Origin: Brachycybe producta
Taxonomy: Eukaryota > Arthropoda > Diplopoda > Playtdesmida > Andrognathidae
Reading direction: 5' to 3'
DNA length: 64,000 bases
Assembly (NCBI GenBank): GCA_036925085.1
Contig: JAUPFP010000007.1
Coordinates: 2,034,302-2,098,301 of the forward strand
In this document: positions 1-10,977 of the stretch, piece after piece
Layout of the letters: the number at the start of each line of letters is the position of its first letter
Position numbering within the stretch: position 1 is the first letter of the stretch
Notes under the pieces: model-generated
Told to the model about the DNA's origin: nothing
Seen by the model: the letters and a program-made list of their open reading frames with translations, nothing else
Database searches by the model: none
Program-made: the position numbers and the translations under genes

Positions 1-360
1 TATAACCAATTTGGCAAGCCAAAAAAAAAGGCAAAGCAAAAATCTTTTTCTTGTTCGTTCTTTTTTTTTCTTCACTTTTTTCTGAGGTAATATGTATATG
101 AAGGTGTTAGTTGACTGGCCCTATCTTGCCACCTTTTTTCACTTTATCATAAATTGTTGCCCTCGAGGGACAATTCGGTTATTTTTTCTTCTTCTTGTTC
201 ATAACTTTCTTGATGATTCAACATATCCCGTGTAGAAAGGTACATTAAATGGCACTGACTGACTAAGTACATCGACAAAAATCTTGTTGCATAACATTGA
301 GTGAAATCCGTGTTTTTGAACTCAATATGACCTTTGACATCTCACCTTGTATACATTGAA

Positions 361-361
<1 letters not shown>

Positions 362-414
<53 letters not shown>
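362..414. repeat. (AT)n microsatellite
   Basis: About 26 uninterrupted AT units, a simple-sequence tract with no coding content. Confidence 0.97.
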
Positions 415-418
<4 letters not shown>

Positions 419-1315
419 TCTAGTATAGAAGATTTGGTCATCATTAATTGGTCAGATTAATATACAGAGGTAACTCAACTAAGAGCTCTTCCTATGGAGC
501 ATTTCGTGCCATAGATGAGTGTTGCCAGTAGAGGGCGCAAACTGTAATTAGATTAAAAAATGTAGACGATTCTTCACTTACTTTTGGCGTTTTTTTAAAC
601 ATGAACTTGCTTTACCTTTATCAATTTTTCTTGGTCTAAATATGGAATTTCAAGATGAAACTACTTTCCAAACAAAACAACTTAGCAACAGTTTTAGAAA
701 TAAAAATTCAGAATTTATTAATTACACGTAAAATAGCTTGATCAAAATGAATTTAATGCCAGTTTTAGGTTTTATTATATATAGTTTTAGTAGGCCTATA
801 ATGTCTTCAAAGTCAACATAGATATTTATGGTATTATTTGGAAAGATGGCTTACAATAAGTTGAGCTGGACAAAAGATGAATTGCTATTGGGTAATAAAT
901 AGTTTCTGCTAGAAAGATTACTTAGCGAAAAAAAAAAAAAAGGATGGAAGAAAAATATTGACTTGGTAAATCATTATTTCTTTGTTACATGTTTGAAAGG
1001 AGAAGAAGCTACAATACAACACACATAACAGAAAAATGAGCTTTTGTTAATATGGCTGCCATCACAATTTCTACATTCATTCATGCATTCAGTCAGGTAT
1101 AAATTGTAGGAGCTTTGAGGAAGACTTCCACATACTGACCAATGACCCTCCTCCCATGGTGACCTTATCACCAAAGATGGACACAAATTACTATTAGTTT
1201 CACCATAACTACAAACTCTACAGCTTATAAAACTAGAAAACTACTTTTCCCAAAAAAAATATTTAATAATTTAAAATAATACATGTACTGCAGTATAGAT
1301 TAGGCCTACAAATTG

Positions 1316-1590
1316 CAATAGGGCGTAGCTCTAATTAAATTAATTACAATTTACTTAATTTGAATTCATGTGTAGATAAAAGAGTTAGATTTCAAATTAA
1401 ATAACAATTTTACAAGTTTTTAATTTTTTTTGTAGTTTAAGTAACTACAGTAGTTATTAAAATAATAACTAAAATTGTAGTTTAACAGTACTTTAAACTA
1501 CATTTTTAAAGAACATGTAGTTGAAACTAACATTAAACTATAGTTGAGAAATAATTAAACTAGTCGTTTAACTATTGCCCATTAGTTTAT
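1316..1590. repeat. Degenerate element rich in TAGTTTAA/TTAAACTA words
   Basis: The words GTAGTTTAA, TTAAACTAC and AACTACA recur in both orientations over about 250 bp. The edges read AGGGCGTAGCTCTAATT on the left and AACTATTGCCCATTAG on the right. It looks like an old transposable element, but I found no convincing TSD, so class and edges are uncertain. Confidence 0.35.
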
Positions 1591-1924
1591 CACCAACCAT
1601 TATCTTTAATTTTTATGATTCTTCTTCTCTTATGGTAGTTAATTTTATGAATTCAATATTATAAAGAATGAACTTTTAAGTTAGTTTTAGGCCAATTAAT
1701 TTACAAAAAAATACTTTTAAAAGTTCTCAAAGAAGTAACTGAAGTATTTTGTTTCTTCAAAATTTCTTCAGTCTTTTCTTTTAAGGTGGCTTTATAGATA
1801 TTCATTTTGCTTTTTTTTTTCTCCGCTTTGCGGCGTTACTGCAGTGGCTAGTGCTGTAAAATTTGAACGCAAAAACGTCACGGGAACTTTTTTTTTAAAA
1901 AAAACATGAAAAAATTCAAATTGT

Positions 1925-2105
1925 TTTCAAAACTAGAATGGTAAAGATTATGTTAAAAGTTACTTCATGGCATTTTATGACATTTTATAAAAGTTTGAAA
2001 ATCACCCGTTGTTTGGATTTTCCATTTTTTTTTTCAAACTGTCACAAAAAGTTTAACAACTTTTAGCATTATGACCAACTATTCTAGTTTCTAAAACACT
2101 TTTTT
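1925..2105. repeat. Family C fold-back repeat, degenerate copy (C0)
   Basis: It carries the diagnostic inverted words of family C: AAACTAGAATGGTAAAG on the left and CTATTCTAGTTTCTAAAACA on the right, with ATTTTATGACATTTTATAAA between. The arms are diverged, so this is one of the oldest copies in the window. Confidence 0.6.
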
Positions 2106-2215
2106 TTTTGTAATGTTTCTCCTAAAAAACGTTTGGTTGAAAAACAAATTTTCTCAAAACTGCTGAGAAAACAAAAACAAATTAAATATTTATAAAACCA
2201 ACTTAAAGAAAATCT

Positions 2216-2360
2216 TGATTTACCTAAAAATGTGAATTTTCTTTAAGCCTAAAAACTACACAATTTTAGATTAACTAAAAAGTTACCTAAAAATGTATCG
2301 TTTTTAGGTTAAGTTTATAGTTTTTTTGGTTAAAAAAACTGCACATTTTTAGGTAAATCA
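2216..2360. repeat. Fold-back element with 19-bp perfect arms
   Basis: TGATTTACCTAAAAATGTG at 2216-2234 recurs as its exact reverse complement at 2342-2360. Between them are further copies of the TTACCTAAAAATGT/TTTTTAGGTTAA words in both orientations, so the whole 145 bp can fold. It is a small non-autonomous inverted-repeat element, or local inverted duplication, just upstream of the kinase gene. Confidence 0.65.
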
Positions 2361-2592
2361 TGAATTAAAAACTTTTAAAACCAAATTTGACTGTTAGTGA
2401 TTTTTTTTTTTTGTAATTTTATTGACAACATTAGATTATATTATTTTATAAAATTGTATATTTTACAACAACACTTGTCTGCATATAATAAATGGAAGTT
2501 TTCAACATATGGTGCAATCGATGTTGTTGCTACATATGAACGTAATATGGATTTTACTTGTATATATTGAAGGTTGTTTGCTTGGTTTGCTT

Positions 2593-2601
2593 TATATAAA
2601 A
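2593..2601 (+). promoter_or_regulatory. TATA-like box upstream of the kinase gene
   Basis: TATATAAAA lies about 150 bp before the ATG at 2747. Spacing is compatible with a core promoter and 5' leader, but such words are common in this AT-rich DNA. A TTATATTTAG/AA acceptor-like site at about 2696-2706 leaves open an intron in the 5' UTR. Confidence 0.3.
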
Positions 2602-2746
2602 GCAAAACATGAGAGATAAGAAAAAAACAAACCTATTTTATACTATTAGTCTTCGTCTCGCCATTGTTATATAATGTACCTAAGATATTGATTGTTATTA
2701 TATTTAGAAAAATAAGTTTGAGAATTTCCTACTGAGTACAATAATA

Positions 2747-4012
2747 ATGGCAGAAATGGCTGACAAATTAATCACTGATGAAATGAGCACACCAGAAGAA
2801 AAAATGGGACCTCGTGTAGGCGTCTCCATTACTCTGGAAGGTGTTCAAAAAGTAGTCAGTCACCACTTACCAGGTGTCAAGTGTCTCAAATTCAAGTACG
2901 TTCACCGCGGTTTCAATAATCGAATTTACATACTGGAACTTAGTGATGAATCTGAAGTGGTTCTTCGTCTTGGTGGTCTAGGTTGGGACAAGTGGAAAAC
3001 AGTTAATGAAGTGGCATGTTTGACTCTATTAAAAAATCGTTGTTCGGAAGTTCCTGTACCGAAAGTTCTTTTCTACTCTTGTGACAAAACTCTCATCGGA
3101 TTCGAATATATTTGTATGGAACGGATGCCTGGAACGCCTTTAGATGAATTGTGGCCCTCGATGAACGATGAACAACGACGTCACTTTTTAGATCAATTGG
3201 CAACATGTTTAGCCAGTATTAAGAAAGTTACTTTTGACAAAATTGGTCACTTAGCTTTTGAGAATGCAGATTTAGGAATTCTTCCGAAAGTAGAAGACAT
3301 TTATCTTACCTGTGTACTAGAACTCAATGAATTCGGCCCATTTAAAACGTATCGTGAGTTCTTGAAGGTCCATTATGAAGTGAGCTTGATACACCTAATG
3401 GAACATCCATTTTTCGAATCATTGAGATATTTTGAACCTAGAATTCGATCATTTATATCACATTATATGTCAGAAGATCGTCAGAGTTCGGCAGAACTTC
3501 AAGAAGAAGATTCTTTGGAACGGGCCATTCGTTCGTACTCACCTATCGTATTGTCACATTACGATCTGGAACCTCGTAACATTCTTGTCGATAAAGATAA
3601 CTACAACATCACGGCCATTTTGGACTGGGAATTTTCTGGAGCTTTTCCGGCTGACGAGGACTGGTTTGTTGGTTTTGAGTTCATCAATGCTAATACATCA
3701 GAGAACATTTATAATAGTTCGGAACTGAAAGACGTACATATGATTTCAACACCTAAAAGCGAAGAACCGGAAATATATGAACTAAGACAATATTTCTTCA
3801 AGAAACTTCAGGATTTGAATGTCTTTCATCCAAAATCTTTATCAGAAAATGAAATTCATGAACATAAAGCTCGATTATACCTGATGAAGGAGAACATTGC
3901 ACCTTGGCATCTTCGATTTCCGGATCGTAGTACTGTTCCGGATGATGCTTATGCGTGGAGAACGGAAAATGAAATGATAATAGCTAAGATTTTAGAAAAA
4001 TACAAATTTTAA
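2747..4012 (+). CDS. APH-fold (aminoglycoside phosphotransferase/choline kinase-like) kinase
   Basis: An uninterrupted 421-residue frame, about the usual length for APH-like small-molecule kinases. N-lobe: residues 54-77 (RGFNNRIYILEL, then VVLRLGG) fit the nucleotide-binding strands, with a helix around E88. The hinge is near residues 119-136 (FEYICMERMPGTPLDELW). The catalytic loop is HYDLEPRNIL at 271-280, giving the family pattern HxDxxxxN (H271, D273, N278). It is followed by ILDWEFSG at 291-298, where D293 is the metal-binding aspartate. All key residues are present, so the enzyme looks active and is probably cytosolic; no signal peptide or membrane segment is seen. The substrate cannot be told from sequence, since members phosphorylate hydroxyls on diverse small molecules. 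A second in-frame ATG follows at 2756; I took the first. No intron interrupts it, unusual for an animal gene and suggestive of a retrocopy or old acquisition. No neighbouring gene gives functional context. Confidence 0.92.
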   Translation: MAEMADKLITDEMSTPEEKMGPRVGVSITLEGVQKVVSHHLPGVKCLKFKYVHRGFNNRIYILELSDESEVVLRLGGLGWDKWKTVNEVACLTLLKNRCSEVPVPKVLFYSCDKTLIGFEYICMERMPGTPLDELWPSMNDEQRRHFLDQLATCLASIKKVTFDKIGHLAFENADLGILPKVEDIYLTCVLELNEFGPFKTYREFLKVHYEVSLIHLMEHPFFESLRYFEPRIRSFISHYMSEDRQSSAELQEEDSLERAIRSYSPIVLSHYDLEPRNILVDKDNYNITAILDWEFSGAFPADEDWFVGFEFINANTSENIYNSSELKDVHMISTPKSEEPEIYELRQYFFKKLQDLNVFHPKSLSENEIHEHKARLYLMKENIAPWHLRFPDRSTVPDDAYAWRTENEMIIAKILEKYKF

Positions 4013-4084
4013 AAAAAACATGAATTTTGAACGGCACCAAAATTGATTATCTTGTGAAATACTATAAAAATTGTATTATTAGAA

Positions 4085-4372
4085 ATGTTTGAGAAACTAG
4101 AAAGTGTTTTAGAAACTAGAAGGGTAGCTTAATCACTTAATAGTATTTTTATGTTTGATATTTTTTTGAAATCGTCTGCTAAACGTTATATGCTTAAAAT
4201 TTGATCATTTTTTTTAAAGATATCAAAATGAAAACACCTTAAAGTGATTGAGCTATACCCTTCTAATTTCTAAAACACTTTTCAAATTTCTCTTCAATTT
4301 TCACCTGAAAGACATAATAACTAGAGTTCAAGGTGCATTTACACTTTAAAACCAACTTAAGCTCTCGTTTTA
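4085..4372. repeat. Family C fold-back repeat (C1), in the 3' flank of the kinase gene
   Basis: Left arm: TTTTAGAAACTAGAAGGGTA then GCTTAATCACTTAA. Right arm is its imperfect reverse complement (AAGTGATTGAGCTATACCC, TTCTAATTTCTAAAACAC), ending in GAGTTCAAGGTGCATTTACA. It lies between the stop codon and the first AATAAA, so a kinase mRNA reaching that signal would carry a long hairpin in its 3' UTR. Confidence 0.8.
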
Positions 4373-4478
4373 TGGGCTGGGATGGGATTTATGAAAAGTA
4401 TTGTATATTTTATAAAATATTGTTCTGTTGTCTTGGAAACAAAGTTTTTTTTTTTTGCTAATATTTTTCAATATATTC

Positions 4479-4484
4479 AATAAA
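4479..4484 (+). promoter_or_regulatory. Candidate polyadenylation signal AATAAA
   Basis: First AATAAA after the kinase stop codon, about 470 bp downstream and beyond repeat C1. A weaker signal nearer the stop cannot be excluded. Confidence 0.4.
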
Positions 4485-4489
4485 AAAAG

Positions 4490-7255
4490 TAGGGCTTTAT
4501 AAGTTTTCTATGTAGACTCTTGTAGAGAGTTTGAATTGTTTTATAGGAGCAAAATTCAGAATTTACCAGACAGAACTCATAATAACTAGTTATTATCAGT
4601 TGTGGTCTGATCGAATTGGATAACCAGCTTTGTTAATGGCTACATTATGGATTTTGTGTGTTGCTGCTTCGTGTGCGATACAAGTAAAGAAAGAAAGATT
4701 GCTTCAGAGAATATATTTTAGCATTTTCCGGTTCGGTTGCAAACATGGCTGTCACGTCAAACAAGGGCCTCGATGATAGATGACGATTGAGACTTTAGCT
4801 AGGATTTAGATTTTAATTTTCACGCGTGTAAATGTTAAGAGAGAGAGAGAGAGAAAACCTATTGAAAGGCGTTTGCAAGCTGTCAAGAAGGCGATTATCC
4901 ACCCCACACACATCCCTCCCTTTTTCTTCTACATATATTCAATATGTCGTTGAATTGAAAAGGTTTGTGTGTGTGTGTGTGTGTGGGTGGATATTATTTA
5001 GAACAGGGTGCTTATATAGATTTTATACTTTTTTTAAAAAAAATAACAAGGGATATCATCAAACAATGTGTGACAGTCATTTTTTTCAACCCACCCTCTA
5101 AGTCAGTTCGATGTTCTCTTTTATTTTTTAATATTTACGCGTGACACTTTCGAAAAAAAAATGTTTTAATATTTTGCGTTTGCAATTTTTTCACTTAGCA
5201 AAAATTATTAAACTATGAAAATTTTGACTGAAGAAAAATGGCACTTTGCACTGGTCAAATGATCCATTAGTTAGACAATATAATGTCATTATTAGGAGAA
5301 AGGCAATTTGATATGATAGTACAAACGTGGCCTGCCTATTCACTGTAATGATGTGGTTGACTTTGTTAGGTCAATTGAGATGGGAAAACCCCTATCGCTC
5401 TACCACTATAACTAAACTATAAATATTGTCGTTTCTAGTGAATATTTACATTGAAATGATGTTATTTTGAGGTACAGCTATAGCTAAACCTAACATATAC
5501 CTAAGGTAAATGCGTTACATTACCTGAAATGATGACTAATTGAAGAAAAAGCTAAAACAGAAATTCACTAATATGAAAGAAAATTAGTTCATGTTCAAAG
5601 TGTAATATACATATATTTTAAGTATATCTTTAAATATATTTATCCTATTTCACCTACGATTCTAGCATTTATCGTATATCAGTCAAATCTGTTACCATTT
5701 CAGCAATGCATTTTGTAGGTAACATTTGAAAGTTGAAATACTGTTTGAATTTGGCGCATTTATTTATAACGCTCAAGTAGGAAATTATAAAGCGTTCGGT
5801 GCTGCCACCTATATCATATTTACACTATGAAGGCAACTAACTTGTCTCCTCTCTCTCTCTATGTAGCTTTCTCATCTTGGCAAAGAATAATAATACATTT
5901 CAAATGATAAATGGAATAATCATTGATCAGTACCACAACTTTGGCAACACGCTGTCTGGCATTGCAAAGTTCGCTTTTATTTTTAGAATTATTATTCTCA
6001 GTAATATTGATCGGCCAAAAGGTACTTTCTACTCTTGATATTTATTTCTACAGAATAGTCGGCACTACTTACTACACGTAGATTTTTGTTTTATTCAATA
6101 TTTTTCTTGGAATTTTCTTTTGGTTTATTCTTATGGTACTTTTAAATTGGTACCAACAATAATAAAAAAGTTCATTGTCTTTGAATGAAGAGTTATGCAG
6201 ACTTTTTTTTAAATATCATAATCGATCTTACAAAGGACACACAAAAAATGGCACAATGTCGCCTAGAATTAATTACTTGTATAATCAATATATTATATAT
6301 TCTTTTTTTTTTTTTTTTTGGTATGTCACACATCTATATAGAGTGTAGAAGGTACCATTATTAAATAGGAGAAAGAATGTGTGATGAATTGATATTATTA
6401 CTACTTGTGTACATATAATATGGTATATCTGTCATCATCATTATCATGAAACAAGCCCCCCCCCCCCCCCCCCCCCTTTACTCTCTCTAAAAAAAAAAAG
6501 TAATTTTGAAAGTGTGTTTTGCAAAATGAAAGATGCTGACTTTATGATAAATTGTTTCTTAATTACTTTTTTTTTACATTTATTTTTCTACAAAATCTTT
6601 ATCTAAAATAATTTTGTTTCTTAAGTTCATATGATTCCATATATGTGAAATGGAATTTCAAAACCACATTTGCAGTGTTGCAAATTGGCAATTGGTTTTA
6701 GTCTCAAGTGAAATTTTTTTTATATATGTTTAGTAGAAGGACGACCCACTGCGACCTAAGCTCCATTTTAGTTATTCCATTTTAGTTATGCTTTTGGAGA
6801 TTTTGATTGTCATCTTTTAGAAACTAGAGGGAGGCCCCTTTTTGGCTTCATAAGTTTTGAGTATTTCTTCAACCTTTAACATTGACCCAATCTATCAAAC
6901 AAAAACCATTTGGACACACAAGGTACATATTGTGCTTATACAGTATAAGCTGAAACTATGATCAAAATGGCTGACATCTTTTCTTGTTTGTTTTTTACTG
7001 TATGTGAAGGGTCAAAGTTGATTGGTAACTTTATGGTATGGAAGTATATGGTCAGTATTAGGTATTATCGTTGATATTTCTGCACAAACGCAGTACAGAA
7101 CGACCATGGTGTGAAACATGCTTAAAATATAGTTTGTGACCCAATATATATAAACAAATCTCTTCATGGTTGTTAGATTTGTAGCTTGAGGGCTTTTTTT
7201 TTCCTTCATATGATGATGGCCTTTTCCGGTACTAGATACAAATATCAGAATTTAC
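4490..7255. other. No gene seen; simple repeats only
   Basis: AT-rich sequence with (GA)n at about 4839-4854, (GT)n at about 4963-4984, a 21-base C run at 6456-6476 and several long T runs. No conserved frame, RNA gene or clear element edge was found. Confidence 0.6.
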
Positions 7256-7264
7256 GCTTACAGC

Positions 7265-7526
7265 CAGTACCGTCTTTACTATATGGGCACACGGGGCCCG
7301 TGCCCAGGGCCGAAAGGCCGATATATTCGCTTACACGAAAAAAAAGAGCTCAAATTTTCTTCTATTTTTAGGTAGATACCTACTAAGAATTACCGTCAAC
7401 ATTTCTAAATTGAAATGTTAATAGGACACCAGATCAGATTTTTACATTTTTTCTAATTTTTACTATCCAACGGGGCCCTCAATTCTTGCGTGCCCAAGGG
7501 CGCCGACATGCCCTAAGACGGCCCTG
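7265..7526. mobile_element. Non-autonomous hAT-type element, 262 bp
   Basis: The ends read CAGTACCGTCTTTA and (reverse complement of the right end) CAGGGCCGTCTTA. They are flanked by a perfect 8-bp duplication CTTACAGC at 7257-7264 and 7527-7534. An 8-bp TSD with CAG..CTG termini is the hAT signature. The interior holds GC-rich GGGGCCCGTGCCC and GGGGCCCTC blocks and no coding frame. Confidence 0.9.
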
Positions 7527-7642
7527 CTTACAGCCGACCCGCATTTTCTAAAATATTACTTCAAATAAAGCTAAGCTTAAAACATGATGCAATACAAAAT
7601 TATTTATAAAGATTCTATGGAAAGGTTGTAGTATTCTGAATG

Positions 7643-7868
7643 ATTGCTAAGTCAAAGGTAATGCTAAACTCATCAACTTTGATGAGAAGTTTCATGTAAA
7701 AGTTGACGAGTTTAGCACTAGCTTAAACTTAAAAAATCATAAATAATAATAATAATAATAATTAATTCTAATTAATAAGAAGTGATTGTTTAGTCAAAGT
7801 TATTGCTAAACTCATAAACGTTTACATGAAAAGGTTCATAAGTTTAGCACTACCTTTGACTTAGCAAT
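7643..7868. repeat. Double-hairpin ('dumbbell') fold-back element
   Basis: The outer arms are ATTGCTAAGTCAAAGGTAAT and its near reverse complement ending at 7868 (ACCTTTGACTTAGCAAT). Each half is also a hairpin: GCTAAACTCATCAACTTT pairs with AAAGTTGACGAGTTTAGC on the left, and GCTAAACTCATAAAC with GTTCATAAGTTTAGC on the right. An (AAT)n run separates the halves. No TSD was recognised. Confidence 0.75.
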
Positions 7869-8196
7869 AATTAAGAATATGATCCTAACGGGACATATTT
7901 TAAAACAGTAGTAAGTGGATGTTGCCTCCGCTGAATATGGTGAATAGAGAGAGGGACCCAAGCAGCCGTTGTGGTATTGCCAGCAATCACTTTCTTGTCA
8001 CGTGTTCATGGTTGCAGGTTGCTCGCTCATTTGGTTCCCTAATTTGAAAGTGTGTGAGCCACATTAGGCTCATAAGTAAACTTGCCACCCGTCCCTCCTT
8101 TGTGGAGGACAATCCTCCATTCTGAAGAAATGTCTTCCGTCCTCCACGAAGGCAAAAATGTCCTCCACACAATAAATTTTTATAAAAACTTAAATA

Positions 8197-8427
8197 ACTA
8201 GCGTTTGCCCATTAGAACTAGCAGAGCGCATGCGCATTACCATCTTATCGTTTTATATAGGAAAGTGATTACAGATTTGCGTTAGCAGCGCCATCTTTTT
8301 ATCACCAATGGAAACTGCCGATGGGACGTTCACTATAGGTTTGGTTAGGTTAGGTTAGTTTTCCTATATAAAACGATAAGATGGTAATGCGCATGTGCTC
8401 TGCTAATTCTAATGGGCAAACGCTAGT
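8197..8427. mobile_element. Mutator-like MITE with ~67-bp arms (nested)
   Basis: It starts ACTAGCGTTTGCCCATTAG and ends with the exact reverse complement. Arms of about 67 bp contain GCGCATGCGCATTACCATC and TTATCGTTTTATATAGGAAA. A perfect 9-bp TSD ACTTAAATA flanks it at 8188-8196 and 8428-8436. Long arms with a 9-bp TSD fit Mutator-like elements. The central loop contains GGTTAGGTTAGGTTAG. Confidence 0.9.
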
Positions 8428-8493
8428 ACTTAAATAGGTCTACGTTTTATTATTTTTTATTTGTTTTGGTTAAAAAATGGAGGGACTGTCCTC

Positions 8494-8711
8494 AAGGGGG
8501 CGGGCATTGGGAGATGAATCTCGTACGGTATTGCGAGCCATTTACTTTTTACCCACGTTTTACTGAATTTTAAAGCTTCAATTCTTTTCTAGATATTCTG
8601 TAAAACACAAATAAATAAAAAAACGATAATAAATAAACGATCTGCTGTGAATCTCGGTGAATCTTAGTGAATCTCTCGTTCATGATTTTCCTCAATGTCA
8701 TCCCCCCCCTT
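8494..8711. mobile_element. Mutator-like MITE, family F copy 1 (nested)
   Basis: The termini are AAGGGGG..CCCCCCTT. A perfect 10-bp TSD GACTGTCCTC flanks it at 8484-8493 and 8712-8721. The interior words GAATCTCGTA, CGTTTTACTGAATTTTAAA, CTGCTGTGAATC and ATGATTTTC recur in order at 37149-37355, defining a family. Confidence 0.88.
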
Positions 8712-8756
8712 GACTGTCCTCCACAAAGGAGGACGGTTGGTAGGACTACTCATAAG

Positions 8757-9830
8757 GGGCCGTTGTTTGTTTATCATTAGGGTTCTTTTTACTTTATAAG
8801 ACACCTTTTATAAGAAGAGTTATTAGTGAGTCAGCAAGTTGAAAGCCATTTTCTTTTTTCTTGCTCACATTTATTTTGTTTGTTTGTGTTTTTCAATTTC
8901 AAACTTTAAAAATTTCTTAGTTACATGAATATCGTGATGAAACTTTCTGCTTTTTTATAATAAAAAAGCATCTTGTTTGTTTGTCTTAGACGTATTTAAA
9001 TAAGAGGCAATGCTTTTTCTCCTCCTTTTGGGTTAAGAAGATGATTTGTGTTGCAAACCAAATGGAACGAAATATTTTCAGAAGTTTCTTTTTTTTCCCC
9101 CATTCTTTTTTTTTTTTAAATAGAAAAAACAACAACAAAAATAATGGAATTATTTGAAAAAATTCCTTTTTTTTTTCTTCTCGTCTTTCTTTTATTATAT
9201 TATTCTAAAAATCTTTCAAAAGTGTAAACTTTGCATTTTATTCTTATATTTTAACTGTTGCAATAACAACAGCAACAATAACAACATTAATAATGTTGAC
9301 CGTGTGCAAACAATAATTTATTTTGTGGTTTTTCAAAATCTGCATTTTGAAAATTATATCGATTGGTGAACTTTGATGTTTACAAATGTCTTTTTCTTGA
9401 AATCTGTCGTTTACATTGTTTGTTCTTATATATATATATTATTATAATATAAAATGAATGGATAACTGATGGTTTTGTTTGGTAACCCTCTGTTTTTATA
9501 ATATAATGGGGGGATGCTTGTTTGTTTAAGTTTACTTGAACAATTTGAGGGTTTTTGTTGAAATTTGAATATATAAGTAGAACAAGAGAAAATAAATATA
9601 ATATGGACAAAAACATAAATCATTTTCATGTAAAATTACATAATAGGAAAAGGGTTTTTTTCTTTTTCTTTCTATCTTTATTGCTTAGAAACCCAACAAA
9701 AAAGCCTCACAGGTAGTTTAAAATTGTTAATTCCGAATGTCAAAAGGTAAAAGAAATATCGAAAATCGAATTCAAATGAATTACTTTCCCATCTTGTCAT
9801 TCGACAAATAATATATTTAGTTATTATTAT
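8757..9830. other. No gene seen
   Basis: AT-rich DNA with long T runs near 9080-9180 and AACAACA/ACAATA low-complexity sequence. No conserved frame or clear repeat edge. Confidence 0.55.
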
Positions 9831-9837
9831 ATTAGTT

Positions 9838-10125
9838 ATTCAGTTATATTAGAGTCATAACAAGCTAATTGTGCGCCCGATGCAAGAATTAAACTGGCGC
9901 TCCTCTTTAATATTTTCATTCTAATTACTTTGCGCCTTTATTTCTGCGTATATATACCTAAGCTTTGCATTCAAGGTAAAAGAATACGCGCAACTAAGTT
10001 TTGATTTCGAGGCAAGAATAAACCTGGCGGCGCTCCATAGTATTATCATCGTAGTTACTTTGCGCCCTGTTTCTGAACCCGAGGCAAGGTACATCACTCG
10101 CCTCACCCTAGTTACGCCTCTTGAG
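9838..10125. repeat. Element fragment with two imperfect internal direct repeats
   Basis: Two units share GATGCAAGAATTAAACTGGC / GAGGCAAGAATAAACCTGGC, then GCGCTCC, and TTACTTTGCGCC followed by TTTCTG. The right edge reads CACCCTAGTTACGCCTCTTG, like the end of a DNA transposon ('GGCGTAACTAGGG' in reverse). I found no TSD. Confidence 0.5.
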
Positions 10126-10434
10126 TTAAACTAATGCAAACATCTAAGAAAATATTATGTTTACATTATTTTTTTTAAAAAAAAATGTCCAATCGATAAC
10201 AAAATATTACTATGCAAACAAAGTAGAAATAATTGAATTTTATGGTGTTTTCAGTTGAAACACTTGAATGGAGGAGACACACTACATGTACAAGTGACCA
10301 CTATTTATTTATTTCAGTTCGATTTATTTATTCCAGCTGTTTCTGAGAAAAAGAAACGTAAAATAAATTTGAATGTTATCCAAATGGATTGGAAACACCA
10401 AAGTAATAGCCTACATATACAACTTCAGACTGAC

Positions 10435-10459
10435 CCCCCCCCCCCCCCCCAAAAAAAAA
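10435..10459. repeat. C16 run followed by A9
   Basis: Homopolymer pair; an assembly-error-prone site. Confidence 0.9.
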
Positions 10460-10977
10460 GTGGTCATTTTTCTTCGCAGTGTTTTTTCAATTGAAGAAAT
10501 GGGATTTGCAAATAAGTTTGCAAATGGTGCGTGTACACATAGTAAGGGACTGTATTGTGTTATTCAATACAAAATACCCAAGTCTCAATAAAAAATCTAT
10601 AAAGTGTAATTAAAAATGGATGCATAAATAAATGTTTGAAACTTTTTTTGTTTTGATTAAAAGTATTAAGATGGTATTTACGTTAAATGGATATCTTATC
10701 GTGAAAATAACTGTTGCGGCAGATTGCAAGAAATGCACAATATTTGATTCATAGGGCCAGAAGCGGACTGGAAGAGATATAAAAAAAAAACGGCCCGGGA
10801 AAAATTATTTATAAGGAACTCCAAAAATGCCTAAATTTCTACACAAAATTTCACTTGGTTCTATTTCCATTTTTGCTTACAATAATATTATTTTAAAATT
10901 TGTTTAATTACTTTTTTATTATTAAAAATATCAGCTTTCTAGTATGTTTCTTTGGTGATTTTTAAACTTTTTTTAAA

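Larger units (their letters stand above)
1..2746. other. Upstream flank of the kinase gene, no gene seen
   Basis: AT-rich non-coding DNA with no reading frame I would defend. It holds an (AT)n tract, a stretch rich in repeated TTTAACTA/TAGTTTAA words, one degenerate family C fold-back, a small hairpin element and a TATA-like box, listed separately. The remainder (about 415-1310 and 1600-1920) shows only poly-T and poly-A runs. Confidence 0.6.
8077..8748. mobile_element. hAT-type element carrying two nested insertions
   Basis: The ends are TAAACTTGCCACCCGTCC and (reverse complement of the right end) TAGTCCTACCAACCGTCC, followed inward on both sides by TCCTTTGTGGAGGACA. An 8-bp duplication CTCATAAG flanks it at 8069-8076 and 8749-8756. 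Its interior is interrupted by two Mutator-like elements with their own TSDs, so it was in place first. No coding frame remains. Confidence 0.88.

Noticed and set aside
3432-3728. 98-codon frame inside the kinase gene
   Set aside because: Overlaps the kinase coding frame on the same strand and has no motif of its own.
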